DNA of 64,000 bases, taken from assembly GCF_023238625.1 (NCBI RefSeq), contig NZ_CP096670.1:342501-406500 (forward strand), written 5' to 3'. Both the position numbers and the translations under genes were made by a program. Source of the stretch: Agarivorans sp. TSD2052. GTDB lineage: Bacteria > Pseudomonadota > Gammaproteobacteria > Enterobacterales > Celerinatantimonadaceae. Of the stretch, positions 1 through 8,385 are shown one piece after another (positions within the stretch are counted from its first letter, which is position 1; every line of letters starts with the position of its first letter). The notes under the pieces were generated by a model. It had not been told where the DNA came from. It searched no databases and saw only the letters and a list, made by a program, of their open reading frames with translations.

Positions 1-124
1 AACTGCTAAACATGGTGTCGCTGATTAACTAAATGATGACAGGACTATAGCCAGTGTTTCTGCTTTAATAAAACTAATAAAATTAATGCATAATAAGTTT
101 TCCTTATGTGTAATGGGAGTAGTG

Positions 125-1027
125 ATGGCCTTTCCTGATTTTGATTACAAGTTACTTAAAGCCTTAGATGCGGTGGTGAGTGAGCAAAGCTTTGAACGGG
201 CAGCTAAGCGCCTGCACCTCACCCAGTCGGCAGTTTCACAGCGGATTAAGTTACTAGAAAGCCAGTTAGGACAACCTTTGTTGATTCGTGGTCAACCTTT
301 ACATCCCAGCCCTTTGGGACAACAATTATTAGGCCATTATCAACGCGTCATTCAGCTTGAAACAGAGTTAAGCAATCAGCTTAATGTCGATGAACAGCAG
401 GCTCAATCGCTGCCACTGGCGGTAAATGCAGACAGTTTGGCTAGTTGGTTAATTCCGGCGTTAAGCCCACTATTGCAACAGCAGCGGGTTGAAATGAATT
501 TATACGTAGAGGATGAATCTCGCACTTGGCAGCGTATGCGCAGCGGTGAAGCCTTGGCGTGCGTTACCAGTAAAGCAACACCCATTGCTGGGAGCGATAG
601 TCATTTTTTGGGTTATATGGAGTATTTATGTGTGGCGACACCAGCATTTATCGAACGCTTTTTTGCCAATGGGGTGGATAGACAAAGCCTCAGCCGCGCT
701 CCGGGTATGTCGTTTGATCAACACGATGATATGCATATTCAGTTTTTACTAGAGCATTTTTCTTTACGCCCCGGTCAGTACCCTTGCCATACAGTACGTT
801 CATCTGAAGCCTTTATGGAACTTGCTTTGGCTAGTGGTGCTTATAGCTTAAACCCACGCTTGCATGTGGCTAAGCATTTAGCCGATGGAAGCCTAGTGAA
901 TTTGGTACCAGAACATCAAGTTAGAGTGCCGCTATACTGGCATCATTGGCAATTAGCAGGTAAGTTAATGAGACAGCTAAGCGAACAAATACGCACCTAT
1001 ACACAAACTTGCTTACCGCAACTATAA
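125..1027 (+). CDS. argP: LysR-family transcriptional regulator, ArgP type
   Basis: A 300-residue LysR-type regulator. The N-terminal winged helix-turn-helix lies at about residues 18-45 (FERAAKRLHLTQSAVSQRIK) and is followed by a periplasmic-binding-like effector domain. Segments such as AVNADSLASWL, DDMH and SSEAF match what I recall of ArgP (IciA), the lysine/arginine-responsive activator of argO, and the length agrees with about 297 residues in E. coli. I chose the ATG at 125 because GGGAG at 115-119 sits 5 nt upstream; the ATG at 86 would add 13 poorly placed residues. No argO lies downstream, so its local target is not visible. DNA binding in the cytoplasm and amino-acid sensing are inferred from the family. 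Confidence 0.88.
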   Translation: MAFPDFDYKLLKALDAVVSEQSFERAAKRLHLTQSAVSQRIKLLESQLGQPLLIRGQPLHPSPLGQQLLGHYQRVIQLETELSNQLNVDEQQAQSLPLAVNADSLASWLIPALSPLLQQQRVEMNLYVEDESRTWQRMRSGEALACVTSKATPIAGSDSHFLGYMEYLCVATPAFIERFFANGVDRQSLSRAPGMSFDQHDDMHIQFLLEHFSLRPGQYPCHTVRSSEAFMELALASGAYSLNPRLHVAKHLADGSLVNLVPEHQVRVPLYWHHWQLAGKLMRQLSEQIRTYTQTCLPQL

Positions 1028-1067
1028 GCTGCTAGCGGGATGCTTGATGACTGACTAAGGAAAGCCG

Positions 1068-2213
1068 ATGAAAATTGTGATAGCCCCTGATTCATTTAAA
1101 GAAAGCCTTAGTGCCATGGAAGCGGCCGATATGATTGAGCAAGGTTTTAAGGACGTTTTTCCCGATGCCACTTATAAAAAAGTGCCATTAGCCGATGGTG
1201 GAGAAGGTACTGTACAAGCAATGGTGGATGCTACTGGCGGGCAAATAATGCCTGTGTTGGTAGCGGGACCACGTGGTAATCAAGTCGAAGCTTTTTTTGG
1301 TGTGCTGGGCGACAAGCAAACGGCAGTGATAGAAATGGCCGCGGCCTCGGGGCTACATTTGGTTGACCACGCGCTGCGTGATCCGCGAAAAACCTCTAGT
1401 TATGGCACCGGCGAGCTGATTAGTGCCGCCTTAGATGCAGGGGCGAGTAAGCTGATTATTGGTCTAGGCGGCAGTGCCACCAATGATGCTGGTGTGGGCA
1501 TGTTACAAGCCTTGGGGGCGAGCTTTGTTGACCAGTTTAATAAGCCTTTAAAACGCGGTGGTGGCGAGCTGATTGACCTGGCTTCAATTGATATTTCGGG
1601 GCTTGATCCGCGCCTAGCCGAGGTAGACATTGAAGTGGCTTGTGACGTTGACAATCCACTATGTGGTGAACAAGGTGCCAGTGCCATTTTTGGTCCTCAA
1701 AAAGGCGCTACACCCGAAATGATTAAACAACTCGACGCCGCTTTAGGCCGTTTTGCTTCGATTGTCTTTAGCCAATTTGGTATAGATATTATGCATACCG
1801 CTGGCAGTGGTGCTGCGGGTGGCATGGGCGCGGGTTTATTGGCCTTTTTACAGGCAGAGCTGCGCCCGGGGGTGCAGATCGTGACCGATGCGGTTGATTT
1901 GGCTGCCAGTGTCGAAGGTGCTGATTTGCTTATCACCGGTGAAGGGCGCATCGATAGTCAAACCATTGCCGGTAAAACGCCCTATGGTGCGGCGCAAATT
2001 GCCATGCAATATAATGTGCCAGTGATTGCCTTAGCGGGGGCTATGTTGCCAGGGTATGAGGTCGTACACGAGCACGGTATTGATGCGGTATTTTCTATTG
2101 TGCCGGGCACCTGCGACCTAGAACAAGCTTTAATTGAAGCGGAACAAAACTTATTTGTTTGTGCCCGAAATGTGGCGGCAACCCTTAAACTGAGCAAACA
2201 AATATTTGGCTAA
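1068..2213 (+). CDS. glxK: Glycerate 2-kinase (GlxK/GarK family)
   Basis: A 381-residue cytoplasmic kinase that phosphorylates D-glycerate with ATP, giving 2-phosphoglycerate and feeding glyoxylate or sugar-acid catabolism into glycolysis. The family signature is clear: IAPDSFKES at the N-terminus, GGEGT near residue 44, the glycine-rich LGGSATNDAGVGM near residue 133, GSGAAGGMGAG in the middle and GEGRIDSQT near residue 290. The length is the same as the E. coli enzymes. AAGGAAAG ends a few bases before the ATG. It follows argP by 40 nt on the same strand but shares no obvious pathway with it. No tartronate semialdehyde reductase or glyoxylate carboligase is nearby, so the glycerate source cannot be told from this window. 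Confidence 0.93.
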   Translation: MKIVIAPDSFKESLSAMEAADMIEQGFKDVFPDATYKKVPLADGGEGTVQAMVDATGGQIMPVLVAGPRGNQVEAFFGVLGDKQTAVIEMAAASGLHLVDHALRDPRKTSSYGTGELISAALDAGASKLIIGLGGSATNDAGVGMLQALGASFVDQFNKPLKRGGGELIDLASIDISGLDPRLAEVDIEVACDVDNPLCGEQGASAIFGPQKGATPEMIKQLDAALGRFASIVFSQFGIDIMHTAGSGAAGGMGAGLLAFLQAELRPGVQIVTDAVDLAASVEGADLLITGEGRIDSQTIAGKTPYGAAQIAMQYNVPVIALAGAMLPGYEVVHEHGIDAVFSIVPGTCDLEQALIEAEQNLFVCARNVAATLKLSKQIFG

Positions 2214-2264
2214 GCACCGTTGTGTGGCTACAATGGCTGTATAAAAAAACAGGTGTTGTAGCTA

Positions 2265-4250
2265 GTGCGTCTTTATATTGCAGAAAAACCCAGCCTTGCT
2301 CGTGCTATTGCGGCAGTCTTACCTAAACCTCAGCAAAAACAGAATGGTTTTATTCAGTTGGCCAATGGCGACTGCGTCACTTGGTGTATTGGCCACTTAT
2401 TAGAGCAAGCTGAGCCTGAGCATTACGACGCCCGTTTTAAGCAATGGCGTATGGAACACTTACCTATTCTGCCAGAGCAGTGGCAGTGGAAAGCCAAAAG
2501 CAAAACCGCATCTCAGTTGCGGGTGATTAAAGGTTTAATTAAGCAAGCCAGTAGTTTAGTGCACGCCGGTGACCCCGATCGTGAAGGGCAGTTACTGGTC
2601 GATTTAGTGATTGAGCACTGCAAAGCCAAACTAAGCCTTAAGCAACAATGCCAACGGGTATTGCTTAGCGATCTCAACCCTGCCGCGGTGGCGCGAGCCT
2701 TAAAACAGCTTCAATCTAACCAAGAATTTAGTGCGCTGTCTACCTCAGCTTTGGCGCGTTCTCGCGCCGATTGGTTATATGGCATTAACCTCACCCGTGC
2801 TTATACCTTAAAGGGCCAGCAACAAGGGTATTCAGGGGTATTATCGGTAGGCCGGGTGCAAACACCTATTTTAGGTTTGGTGGTGCGTAGAGACCAAGAG
2901 ATCGCTGAATTTGTCAGCCGACCCTTTTATCAAGTTGAAGCCAAACTGCATACTGAACTGGCTGAGTCATTTAGCGCCATGTGGCAGCCCAGTGAAGCCT
3001 GCGAGCCCTACCAAGATGAAGACGGCCGAGTATTAAGTCGGCCGTTAGCCGAGCATGTCGCTAAGCGAATCACCCTGCAAGCCGCTGTAGTTACCCGCCT
3101 AAAACAGCAAGACAAACAGCAAGCGCCACCGCTGCCATACAATTTGTCTAGCTTGCAAATTGACGCGGCAAAACGCTTTGCCTATAGCGCAAAGCAGGTG
3201 CTTGATATTTGTCAGGCCTTGTATGAGCGACATACGCTTATTACTTATCCACGTTCCGATAGCCGCTATTTACCCAAGCAGCACCACCGCGATGCGCCTC
3301 AGGTTTTAGCGGCGATTAAAGCCAATAGCCAAGATTTGGCGAAAGCCTGCTCTAACGCAGACCCTAGTCTGCGCAGTAAAGCTTGGAATGACGCCAAAGT
3401 AGATGCTCACCACGCGATTATTCCTACCGAAAAATATTATGCAGCCGCTAAGCTGGGTGAAGCTGAACGGCGTATTTACCAGCTGATTGCTCGCCAGTAT
3501 ATCGCTCAGTTTTATCCGCATTATCGCTACGCGCATACAGAAGCGATGATCAGCATTGCTGATGGCTTGTTTAAGGCGAGTGCTAATCAAATTCAAGACT
3601 TAGGCTGGAAGGTACTATTTCCGCAGAAGAAGTCAGCCGATGAGCAAGCTTTGTTACCCGCCTTAAAAGAAGGCCAAAGCCTGCACTGCAGTGAAGGGGT
3701 GGTGTTAGATAAACACACTCAGCCACCTAAAGCTTTTACCGATGCGACGTTGCTAAGCGCTATGACGGGTATTGCTCGATTTGTAAAAGATCCCGCTTTA
3801 AAAGCGGTGCTGAAAGAAACCGATGGCTTGGGGACGGAGGCAACTCGTGCAGGGATTATTGAATTATTGTTTAAGCGCGGCTTTTTGTTCCGTCAAAGTA
3901 AGCACATTTATGCCAGTGATAGTGGCAAGGCGCTCGTGAACGCTTTACCTGCCATCTGTACTTGGCCTGATATGACTGCACAGTGGGAGATGCAACTAGA
4001 CGCGATTAGCCAGCGTAAGCAAAGCTACGGACAATTTATGCAAGGTATGCAGGGCCAGCTCAACACGCTTGTTGAGCAAAGTACCAGTGTAAACGCGCAA
4101 GCTTTTGCTGGTATCGCTGCGCCAGCCAGTAAAAAACGCTACCGTAAAGCCAAAAGCAGCGCCGTTAGCGGTAAAACCAAGGCTTTAGCCAGTAGTGTCA
4201 AAGCGAAGGCTAAGCCCAAATCTCGTGGGCGTAAGCTTACTAATCAATGA
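2265..4250 (+). CDS. topB: DNA topoisomerase III
   Basis: A 661-residue type IA topoisomerase that cuts and rejoins one DNA strand and decatenates replicating or recombining DNA. The Toprim domain starts at the N-terminus (RLYIAEKPSLA). Its metal-binding acidic cluster DPDRE has Asp103, Asp105 and Glu107. The catalytic tyrosine is Tyr328 in TYPRSDSRYL. Both positions are identical to those I know for E. coli TopB. The lysine-rich C-terminus (about 622-661) is likely a DNA-binding tail. The start is GTG, with AGGTG 9 nt upstream, and gives the conserved N-terminus exactly. The stop codon is only 9 nt before the Qnr-like pentapeptide gene, so the two are very probably co-transcribed. Confidence 0.95.
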   Translation: MRLYIAEKPSLARAIAAVLPKPQQKQNGFIQLANGDCVTWCIGHLLEQAEPEHYDARFKQWRMEHLPILPEQWQWKAKSKTASQLRVIKGLIKQASSLVHAGDPDREGQLLVDLVIEHCKAKLSLKQQCQRVLLSDLNPAAVARALKQLQSNQEFSALSTSALARSRADWLYGINLTRAYTLKGQQQGYSGVLSVGRVQTPILGLVVRRDQEIAEFVSRPFYQVEAKLHTELAESFSAMWQPSEACEPYQDEDGRVLSRPLAEHVAKRITLQAAVVTRLKQQDKQQAPPLPYNLSSLQIDAAKRFAYSAKQVLDICQALYERHTLITYPRSDSRYLPKQHHRDAPQVLAAIKANSQDLAKACSNADPSLRSKAWNDAKVDAHHAIIPTEKYYAAAKLGEAERRIYQLIARQYIAQFYPHYRYAHTEAMISIADGLFKASANQIQDLGWKVLFPQKKSADEQALLPALKEGQSLHCSEGVVLDKHTQPPKAFTDATLLSAMTGIARFVKDPALKAVLKETDGLGTEATRAGIIELLFKRGFLFRQSKHIYASDSGKALVNALPAICTWPDMTAQWEMQLDAISQRKQSYGQFMQGMQGQLNTLVEQSTSVNAQAFAGIAAPASKKRYRKAKSSAVSGKTKALASSVKAKAKPKSRGRKLTNQ

Positions 4251-4259
4251 GTAAGATAA

Positions 4260-5063
4260 ATGACAGAGTGTGAACAAGGCAACATTGAATTATTAGCCCA
4301 TCAAGCGCCGATTGAGTCGTATTTAGATCTCGATGATAGCGAATTTTTGATTGAGAGGCGTTGTTTTGCTGATCTTGATTGGGCGATGGTTGAACAAGCA
4401 CATTTGCTGTTCAAGCACTGTACGTTTATTGATTGTGACTTCAGTGAAGCCAAGCTAAACGAGACTCGCTTTGAACATTGTCAGCTCCATCACTGTGATT
4501 TCAGTGGCGCGGATTTGAACGCTAGTCAGTTTATTCATTGCAGTTTGTATGATCGCAAACGTCAGCGGAGTTGCGATTTTAGCACTGCTGATTTAAGCCA
4601 TGCAGAATTTAAGGGCTGTGATATATCTACCGCTAACTTTAGCCGCAGCGAGATGTTTGATGTGTCTATAGATAAGTGTCACGCTCAAGGCTGCCGCTTT
4701 GAGTTCGCTGATTTTTCGAAAGCGATCAGTCGAAAGGTTATTGTTAGTTCAGCGCATTTACTCGATAGCAATTTTAGCTTGAGTGACTTTGAAGGCGTTA
4801 ACTTAGCTAAGTGTAACTTGTCGGGCTGCAATTTAAATGAGGTGGTGTTAACCAGTGCTAACTTGGAAGGCGCCAACCTCACTAATACTCAATTTTCGCC
4901 GAGTTGTTATCAAGGCTTACAGCTGTTTCAAGCCGACTTACGCAATGCCGATATTTCAGGGATAAACCTTGGCAGTATTGATTTTAGTGGGGTGAAAATC
5001 TTTAATTGGCAAATGGTCGGCTTAATGGAACAGTTGGGTATTGTGGTATTTCCTGATAATTGA
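4260..5063 (+). CDS. Qnr-like pentapeptide-repeat protein with N-terminal extension
   Basis: A 267-residue protein made mostly of pentapeptide repeats (A/C-D/N-L/F-x-x), predicted to fold as a right-handed quadrilateral beta-helix that mimics DNA. From about residue 78 it tracks the quinolone-resistance Qnr family as I recall it. CDFSGADL and FIHCSLYDRKRQRSCDF include a loop A equivalent (97-104). The repeats are broken again at about 153-165 (SKAISRKVIVSSA), where Qnr has loop B. The C-terminus (WQMVGLMEQLGIVV) matches the Qnr dimerisation end. Qnr proteins have about 214-219 residues; this one carries about 50 more at the N-terminus, including an extra block of repeats (FKHCTFIDCDFSEAKL). 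It starts 9 nt after topB without a strong ribosome site, suggesting translational coupling. Protection of gyrase or topoisomerase IV is inferred and untested. Confidence 0.8.
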   Translation: MTECEQGNIELLAHQAPIESYLDLDDSEFLIERRCFADLDWAMVEQAHLLFKHCTFIDCDFSEAKLNETRFEHCQLHHCDFSGADLNASQFIHCSLYDRKRQRSCDFSTADLSHAEFKGCDISTANFSRSEMFDVSIDKCHAQGCRFEFADFSKAISRKVIVSSAHLLDSNFSLSDFEGVNLAKCNLSGCNLNEVVLTSANLEGANLTNTQFSPSCYQGLQLFQADLRNADISGINLGSIDFSGVKIFNWQMVGLMEQLGIVVFPDN

Positions 5064-5432
5064 TTTTAGTTTAGTGATACTGAAAGAGCGGCTTGCGCCC
5101 TTTTAAGGAACGGTGGAATAGGGTGAACAAGCACCTTATTTGACTTTTTTGTCACTACCTTCGCCTTATAACTCATAAAGTATTACAATTTTGAGGTGAA
5201 GATCTAACTTTGTAGGCTTTTTTCTCTTAAGCCCTATAGCCTTTAGTATATTTGATGGCTTTGTGGCATTTCTTTTATAAAAATAAATCCTTTCTTGCAG
5301 AAAAACCCATCTTTAGCAATATTGTATTATCAATACGAGCAGTTGAGTGGTCGCTACGTGTTTATGTCAGCTACCTGAGCAGAGAGTCTTCAGGTGAGTA
5401 CGCTTTAATTAAGGATAATTAGGAGACGTTAC
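5064..5432. other. Intergenic region upstream of the TRAP operon
   Basis: A 369-nt AT-rich stretch between the pentapeptide gene and dctP. Apart from the weak hairpin near 5081-5105 I see no gene. TTAAGGATAATTAGGAG just before 5433 supplies the dctP ribosome-binding site. A promoter for dctPQM must lie here, but no single promoter stands out by eye. Confidence 0.5.
5081..5105 (+). terminator. Weak hairpin after the topB-pentapeptide unit
   Basis: AAAGAGCG and CGCCCTTT can pair with one mismatch around a short loop just after the pentapeptide gene. There is no long T-tract, so it is at best a weak terminator. Confidence 0.35.
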
Positions 5433-6419
5433 ATGAGCCAGATTAAACAAGCGGTGTTTTCATTAACTGCTATTGCATTGTTAGCGGGGGCTTCACTTTC
5501 AGTACAAGCTACAGAATGGAAAGGTTGGAACATTCACAAGGCTGGCTATCCCAATACTGAGGGCATGGACAAATTTGCTGAGTTAGTGGAGCAAAAATCT
5601 AACGGTGATTTTACCATAAAAATGTATCACTCGGGGGTGCTAGGTAATCAACCTGATGCCATTGAACAGGTACGTATTGGTGGCTTAGAAATTGGCAACT
5701 TCAGCTTAGGCCCAATTGGTCCGATTGTTCAAGAAGCTAACGTATTGTCGTTACCTTTTGTATTTAATGATGTAGACCATATGCACCGAGCGATGGACGG
5801 TGAGGTTGGTGAACAAATAAATGCCGCAATGGAGAAGAAAGGGCTCATTAGTTTAGCCTGGTATGACGCCGGCGCTCGTTCTTTCTATAATTCTAAGAAA
5901 CCGATTACCAGTCCCGCTGATGTGCAAGGCATGAAGGTTAGGGTGATGAACAACGATTTGTATTCAGGCATGGTGTCTGCCCTGGGCGGGAATCCTTCTC
6001 CTATTGCCTATTCTGAAGTTTACCAGTCACTCAAAACGGGCGTGGTAGATGGTGCTGAAAATGGTTGGCCTGAGTATGAGTCAATGGGGCACTTTGAAGT
6101 AGCGGGCTTTTACTCTTTATCACAACATTTAATCATTCCTCAGTGCTTGTGCGTAAATGCTGGTGCCTACCGTAAATTGTCTGAAGCTGAGCAAATCATG
6201 CTGAAAGAAGCTGCTGCTGAGTCGGCTCAAGTGCAGCGAGATTTATGGGCCGCTAGGGAAGAATTTAGCCGAAATAAAGTGCTGGAGTCTGGTATTAAGT
6301 TGAATGACATTCCGAATAAAGCTGAGTTTCAACAAGCAATGCAACCAGTATACGATGAGTACTTAGGTGACAACCCTGAGCTCAAGCCTTTAGTTATGTT
6401 AATTCAAAATACCAAATAA
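5433..6419 (+). CDS. dctP: TRAP transporter solute-binding protein (DctP family)
   Basis: A 328-residue periplasmic binding protein that captures an organic acid for a sodium-driven TRAP transporter. A Sec signal peptide ends near residue 26 (SVQA before TEWKG). The DctP fold is supported by GVLGNQPDAIEQVRIGGLEI and by MKVRVMNN, where Arg170 corresponds to the carboxylate-binding arginine of the family. The segment VDGAENGWPEYESMG is also typical. It is the first gene of a dctP-dctQ-dctM set. A terminator-like hairpin after its stop would let it be expressed above the membrane subunits. The ligand cannot be read from sequence; C4-dicarboxylates and sugar acids are the usual choices. A strong GGAG precedes the ATG. 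Confidence 0.92.
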   Translation: MSQIKQAVFSLTAIALLAGASLSVQATEWKGWNIHKAGYPNTEGMDKFAELVEQKSNGDFTIKMYHSGVLGNQPDAIEQVRIGGLEIGNFSLGPIGPIVQEANVLSLPFVFNDVDHMHRAMDGEVGEQINAAMEKKGLISLAWYDAGARSFYNSKKPITSPADVQGMKVRVMNNDLYSGMVSALGGNPSPIAYSEVYQSLKTGVVDGAENGWPEYESMGHFEVAGFYSLSQHLIIPQCLCVNAGAYRKLSEAEQIMLKEAAAESAQVQRDLWAAREEFSRNKVLESGIKLNDIPNKAEFQQAMQPVYDEYLGDNPELKPLVMLIQNTK

Positions 6420-6431
6420 GCTGATGAGATT

Positions 6432-6468
6432 AGCCGCAAACTGCATGGCAGTTTGTGGCTATTTTTTT
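6432..6468 (+). terminator. Attenuating terminator-like hairpin between dctP and dctQ
   Basis: The 13-nt arms 6432-6444 and 6448-6460 pair with one G-U around a 3-nt loop and are followed by A and seven T. The geometry is that of an intrinsic terminator within the operon, so it probably lowers dctQM expression relative to dctP. Confidence 0.7.
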
Positions 6469-6497
6469 GGTTTGAGTAGGTAGATATCGAGGTGCTC

Positions 6498-7013
6498 ATG
6501 GCAAATCTAAATTCTGAGCTAAAACTCTCAAAATATGACCAATTTTTAGACCTGCTATGCCGAATTAGCCTAGTTATTGCGGGCTCGGCCTTGGTGCTGT
6601 TAACGGTTATTTTTGGTTGGTTGGTATTTGGGCGATACGTACTAAATTCAACGCCCACTTGGGTAGAGCAATTATCACTGCTATTGGTGGTGCTGATAAG
6701 TTTTCTGGGAGCCTCGGTGGGGATCCATAAAAGCACCCACTTAGGAGTATCGTTTTTTCGAGAGCGCAGCCCGCGCTGGTTACAAAACATTTTTGAGTTG
6801 ATTTCATTGTTATCTCTGAGCATTTTTGGCGCGGTGATGATGGTGAACAGCTATCAGTTGGTGATATTCAAATGGGGCTCGGATATTCCTCTGTTAGGCA
6901 TTCCTGAGGGAGTGCGCGCAATTCCTATTATGTTGTGTGGAGGCTTAACCATGCTCTATTCAATTGGTCATTTAATTCATCTATTCAAGCGGTTTCGCTC
7001 AGATACGAAATAG
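6498..7013 (+). CDS. dctQ: TRAP transporter small permease subunit (DctQ family)
   Basis: A 171-residue inner-membrane protein with four hydrophobic segments, the usual architecture of the small TRAP subunit. Family-like features are VFGRYVLNSTPTWVEQLSLLLVV and a helix beginning FLGASVGIHKSTHLG, followed by a third and fourth helix ending near residue 160. It pairs with the DctM permease to couple the binding protein to transport. The ATG at 6498 is preferred over the GTG at 6492 because GAGG at 6489-6492 is correctly spaced from it and overlaps the GTG. DctM follows 27 nt later. Confidence 0.9.
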   Translation: MANLNSELKLSKYDQFLDLLCRISLVIAGSALVLLTVIFGWLVFGRYVLNSTPTWVEQLSLLLVVLISFLGASVGIHKSTHLGVSFFRERSPRWLQNIFELISLLSLSIFGAVMMVNSYQLVIFKWGSDIPLLGIPEGVRAIPIMLCGGLTMLYSIGHLIHLFKRFRSDTK

Positions 7014-7040
7014 CAGCGTTTCGAACTAAGGATTGGTTTC

Positions 7041-8324
7041 ATGGGTTTGTTTATTTTGATGGCGGTGTTTGCCATAGGTGTAGTGATTGGTACACCCGTT
7101 GCCTTTGCCTTGGGCATTGCCGCGGTTTCAGCATTTTTTTATGAAGGCTTGCCGATGCTGATTGCGTTTCAGCGGATTACAGCAGGCATCAGTGTGTTTT
7201 CACTAATGGCTATTCCATTTTTTATCTTTGCTGGCGAATTGATGTTTCACGGTGGCATTGCAGTGCGTTTAGTGCGTTTTGCTTCGTCGGCAGTTGGGGC
7301 TGTGCGAGGCGGCTTAGGGGTCGTTAATGTCATGTCTTCGATGTTATTTGGAGGGATATCAGGTTCGGCTGTCGCTGATATTTCGGCCTTAGGGTCGATT
7401 CTAATTCCGGTCATGAAAGAGAAAGGCTACGACGAAGACTATGCAGTTAATGTGACGGTTACCTCCTCGATCGCGGGTATTATGATCCCTCCCAGTCACA
7501 ATATGATTTTGTACGCAGTGGCAGCTGGTGGTGGTATATCCATCTCGCAGTTATTTTTGGCTGGAGTCGTTCCTGGCGTATTGATGTGTATTTGTTTGGC
7601 GGTAGCCGCCTATATTGTGGCGGTGAAGCGGGGTTATAAAGCCGAGAAATTTCCCGGTTTCATGGTGCTATTCATACATTTTGTTTCGGCGCTTCCAGGC
7701 TTGTTAACCGCTGTAATTATTGTTGGTGGAGTGTTGTCTGGGGTATTTACCGTTACAGAGTCTGGCGCTTTTGGCACCATTTACGCGGTGTTGGTTACGG
7801 TGCTGGTTTATCGCGCGTTAACCTGGGAGAAGTTTAAAACGGCAGTGATTAATTCTGTAAAAACTACTTCTATGGTAATGGTCTTGATTGCCTGTGCAGC
7901 AGCTTTTGCCTATATGCTGACTTACTTTCAAGTGCCGAGCAAAATGATCGATTTTTTGCATGGGGTTTCTGATAACCCGATTGTTATTATCTTGATGATC
8001 AATGCGATGTTGTTAGTTCTAGGCATGGTTATGGATATGGCAGCACTGATTTTAATTTGTACGCCGATATTTTTGCCTGTTGCTCAATCCTTGGGAATTG
8101 ACCCGCTGCAGTTTGGTATGATTTTAATGATGAACTTAGGGTTGGGTTTATGTACTCCACCGGTGGGGGCTTGCTTGTTTGTCGGCTGTGCCGTAGGCAA
8201 AGTCCCTATTGAAGTAGCGGTAAAAACCATATGGCCATTCTATATCGCCATCTTCATGGCCTTATTACTCACCACATTTGTACCTGCAGTGTCGTTAAGC
8301 TTGCCTTATTGGTTGGCGGGGTGA
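7041..8324 (+). CDS. dctM: TRAP transporter large permease subunit (DctM family)
   Basis: A 427-residue, highly hydrophobic inner-membrane protein with about a dozen predicted transmembrane helices, the normal size of the transport-catalysing TRAP subunit. Diagnostic stretches are FFIFAGELMFHGGIAVRLV, the loop FGGISGSAVADISALGSI, the half-repeat IPPSHNMILYAVAAGG, and near the end LGLGLCTPPVGACLFVG. It should form the sodium-coupled channel for the ligand delivered by the upstream binding protein. It is the last gene of the operon, and a strong bidirectional terminator follows within 20 nt. Confidence 0.93.
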   Translation: MGLFILMAVFAIGVVIGTPVAFALGIAAVSAFFYEGLPMLIAFQRITAGISVFSLMAIPFFIFAGELMFHGGIAVRLVRFASSAVGAVRGGLGVVNVMSSMLFGGISGSAVADISALGSILIPVMKEKGYDEDYAVNVTVTSSIAGIMIPPSHNMILYAVAAGGGISISQLFLAGVVPGVLMCICLAVAAYIVAVKRGYKAEKFPGFMVLFIHFVSALPGLLTAVIIVGGVLSGVFTVTESGAFGTIYAVLVTVLVYRALTWEKFKTAVINSVKTTSMVMVLIACAAAFAYMLTYFQVPSKMIDFLHGVSDNPIVIILMINAMLLVLGMVMDMAALILICTPIFLPVAQSLGIDPLQFGMILMMNLGLGLCTPPVGACLFVGCAVGKVPIEVAVKTIWPFYIAIFMALLLTTFVPAVSLSLPYWLAG

Positions 8325-8340
8325 CGCAGAAAGTGAAATA

Positions 8341-8366
8341 AAAAACGCGCCGTTCGGCGCGTTTTT
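8341..8366. terminator. Bidirectional intrinsic terminator between dctM and abgT-like gene
   Basis: Perfect 11-bp stem (AAAAACGCGCC with GGCGCGTTTTT) and a GTTC loop. It has a T-tract when read on either strand and serves both convergent genes. Confidence 0.9.
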
Positions 8367-8385
8367 AGTTTTATCTCTGTACTAC

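Noticed and set aside
2-28. Possible tail of an upstream gene (TAKHGVAD then stop)
   Set aside because: Only eight codons are visible, with nothing to identify it.
5264-5280. TGGCAT-containing site resembling a sigma-54 promoter before dctP
   Set aside because: The -12 element does not match (TTTAT in place of TTGCA).
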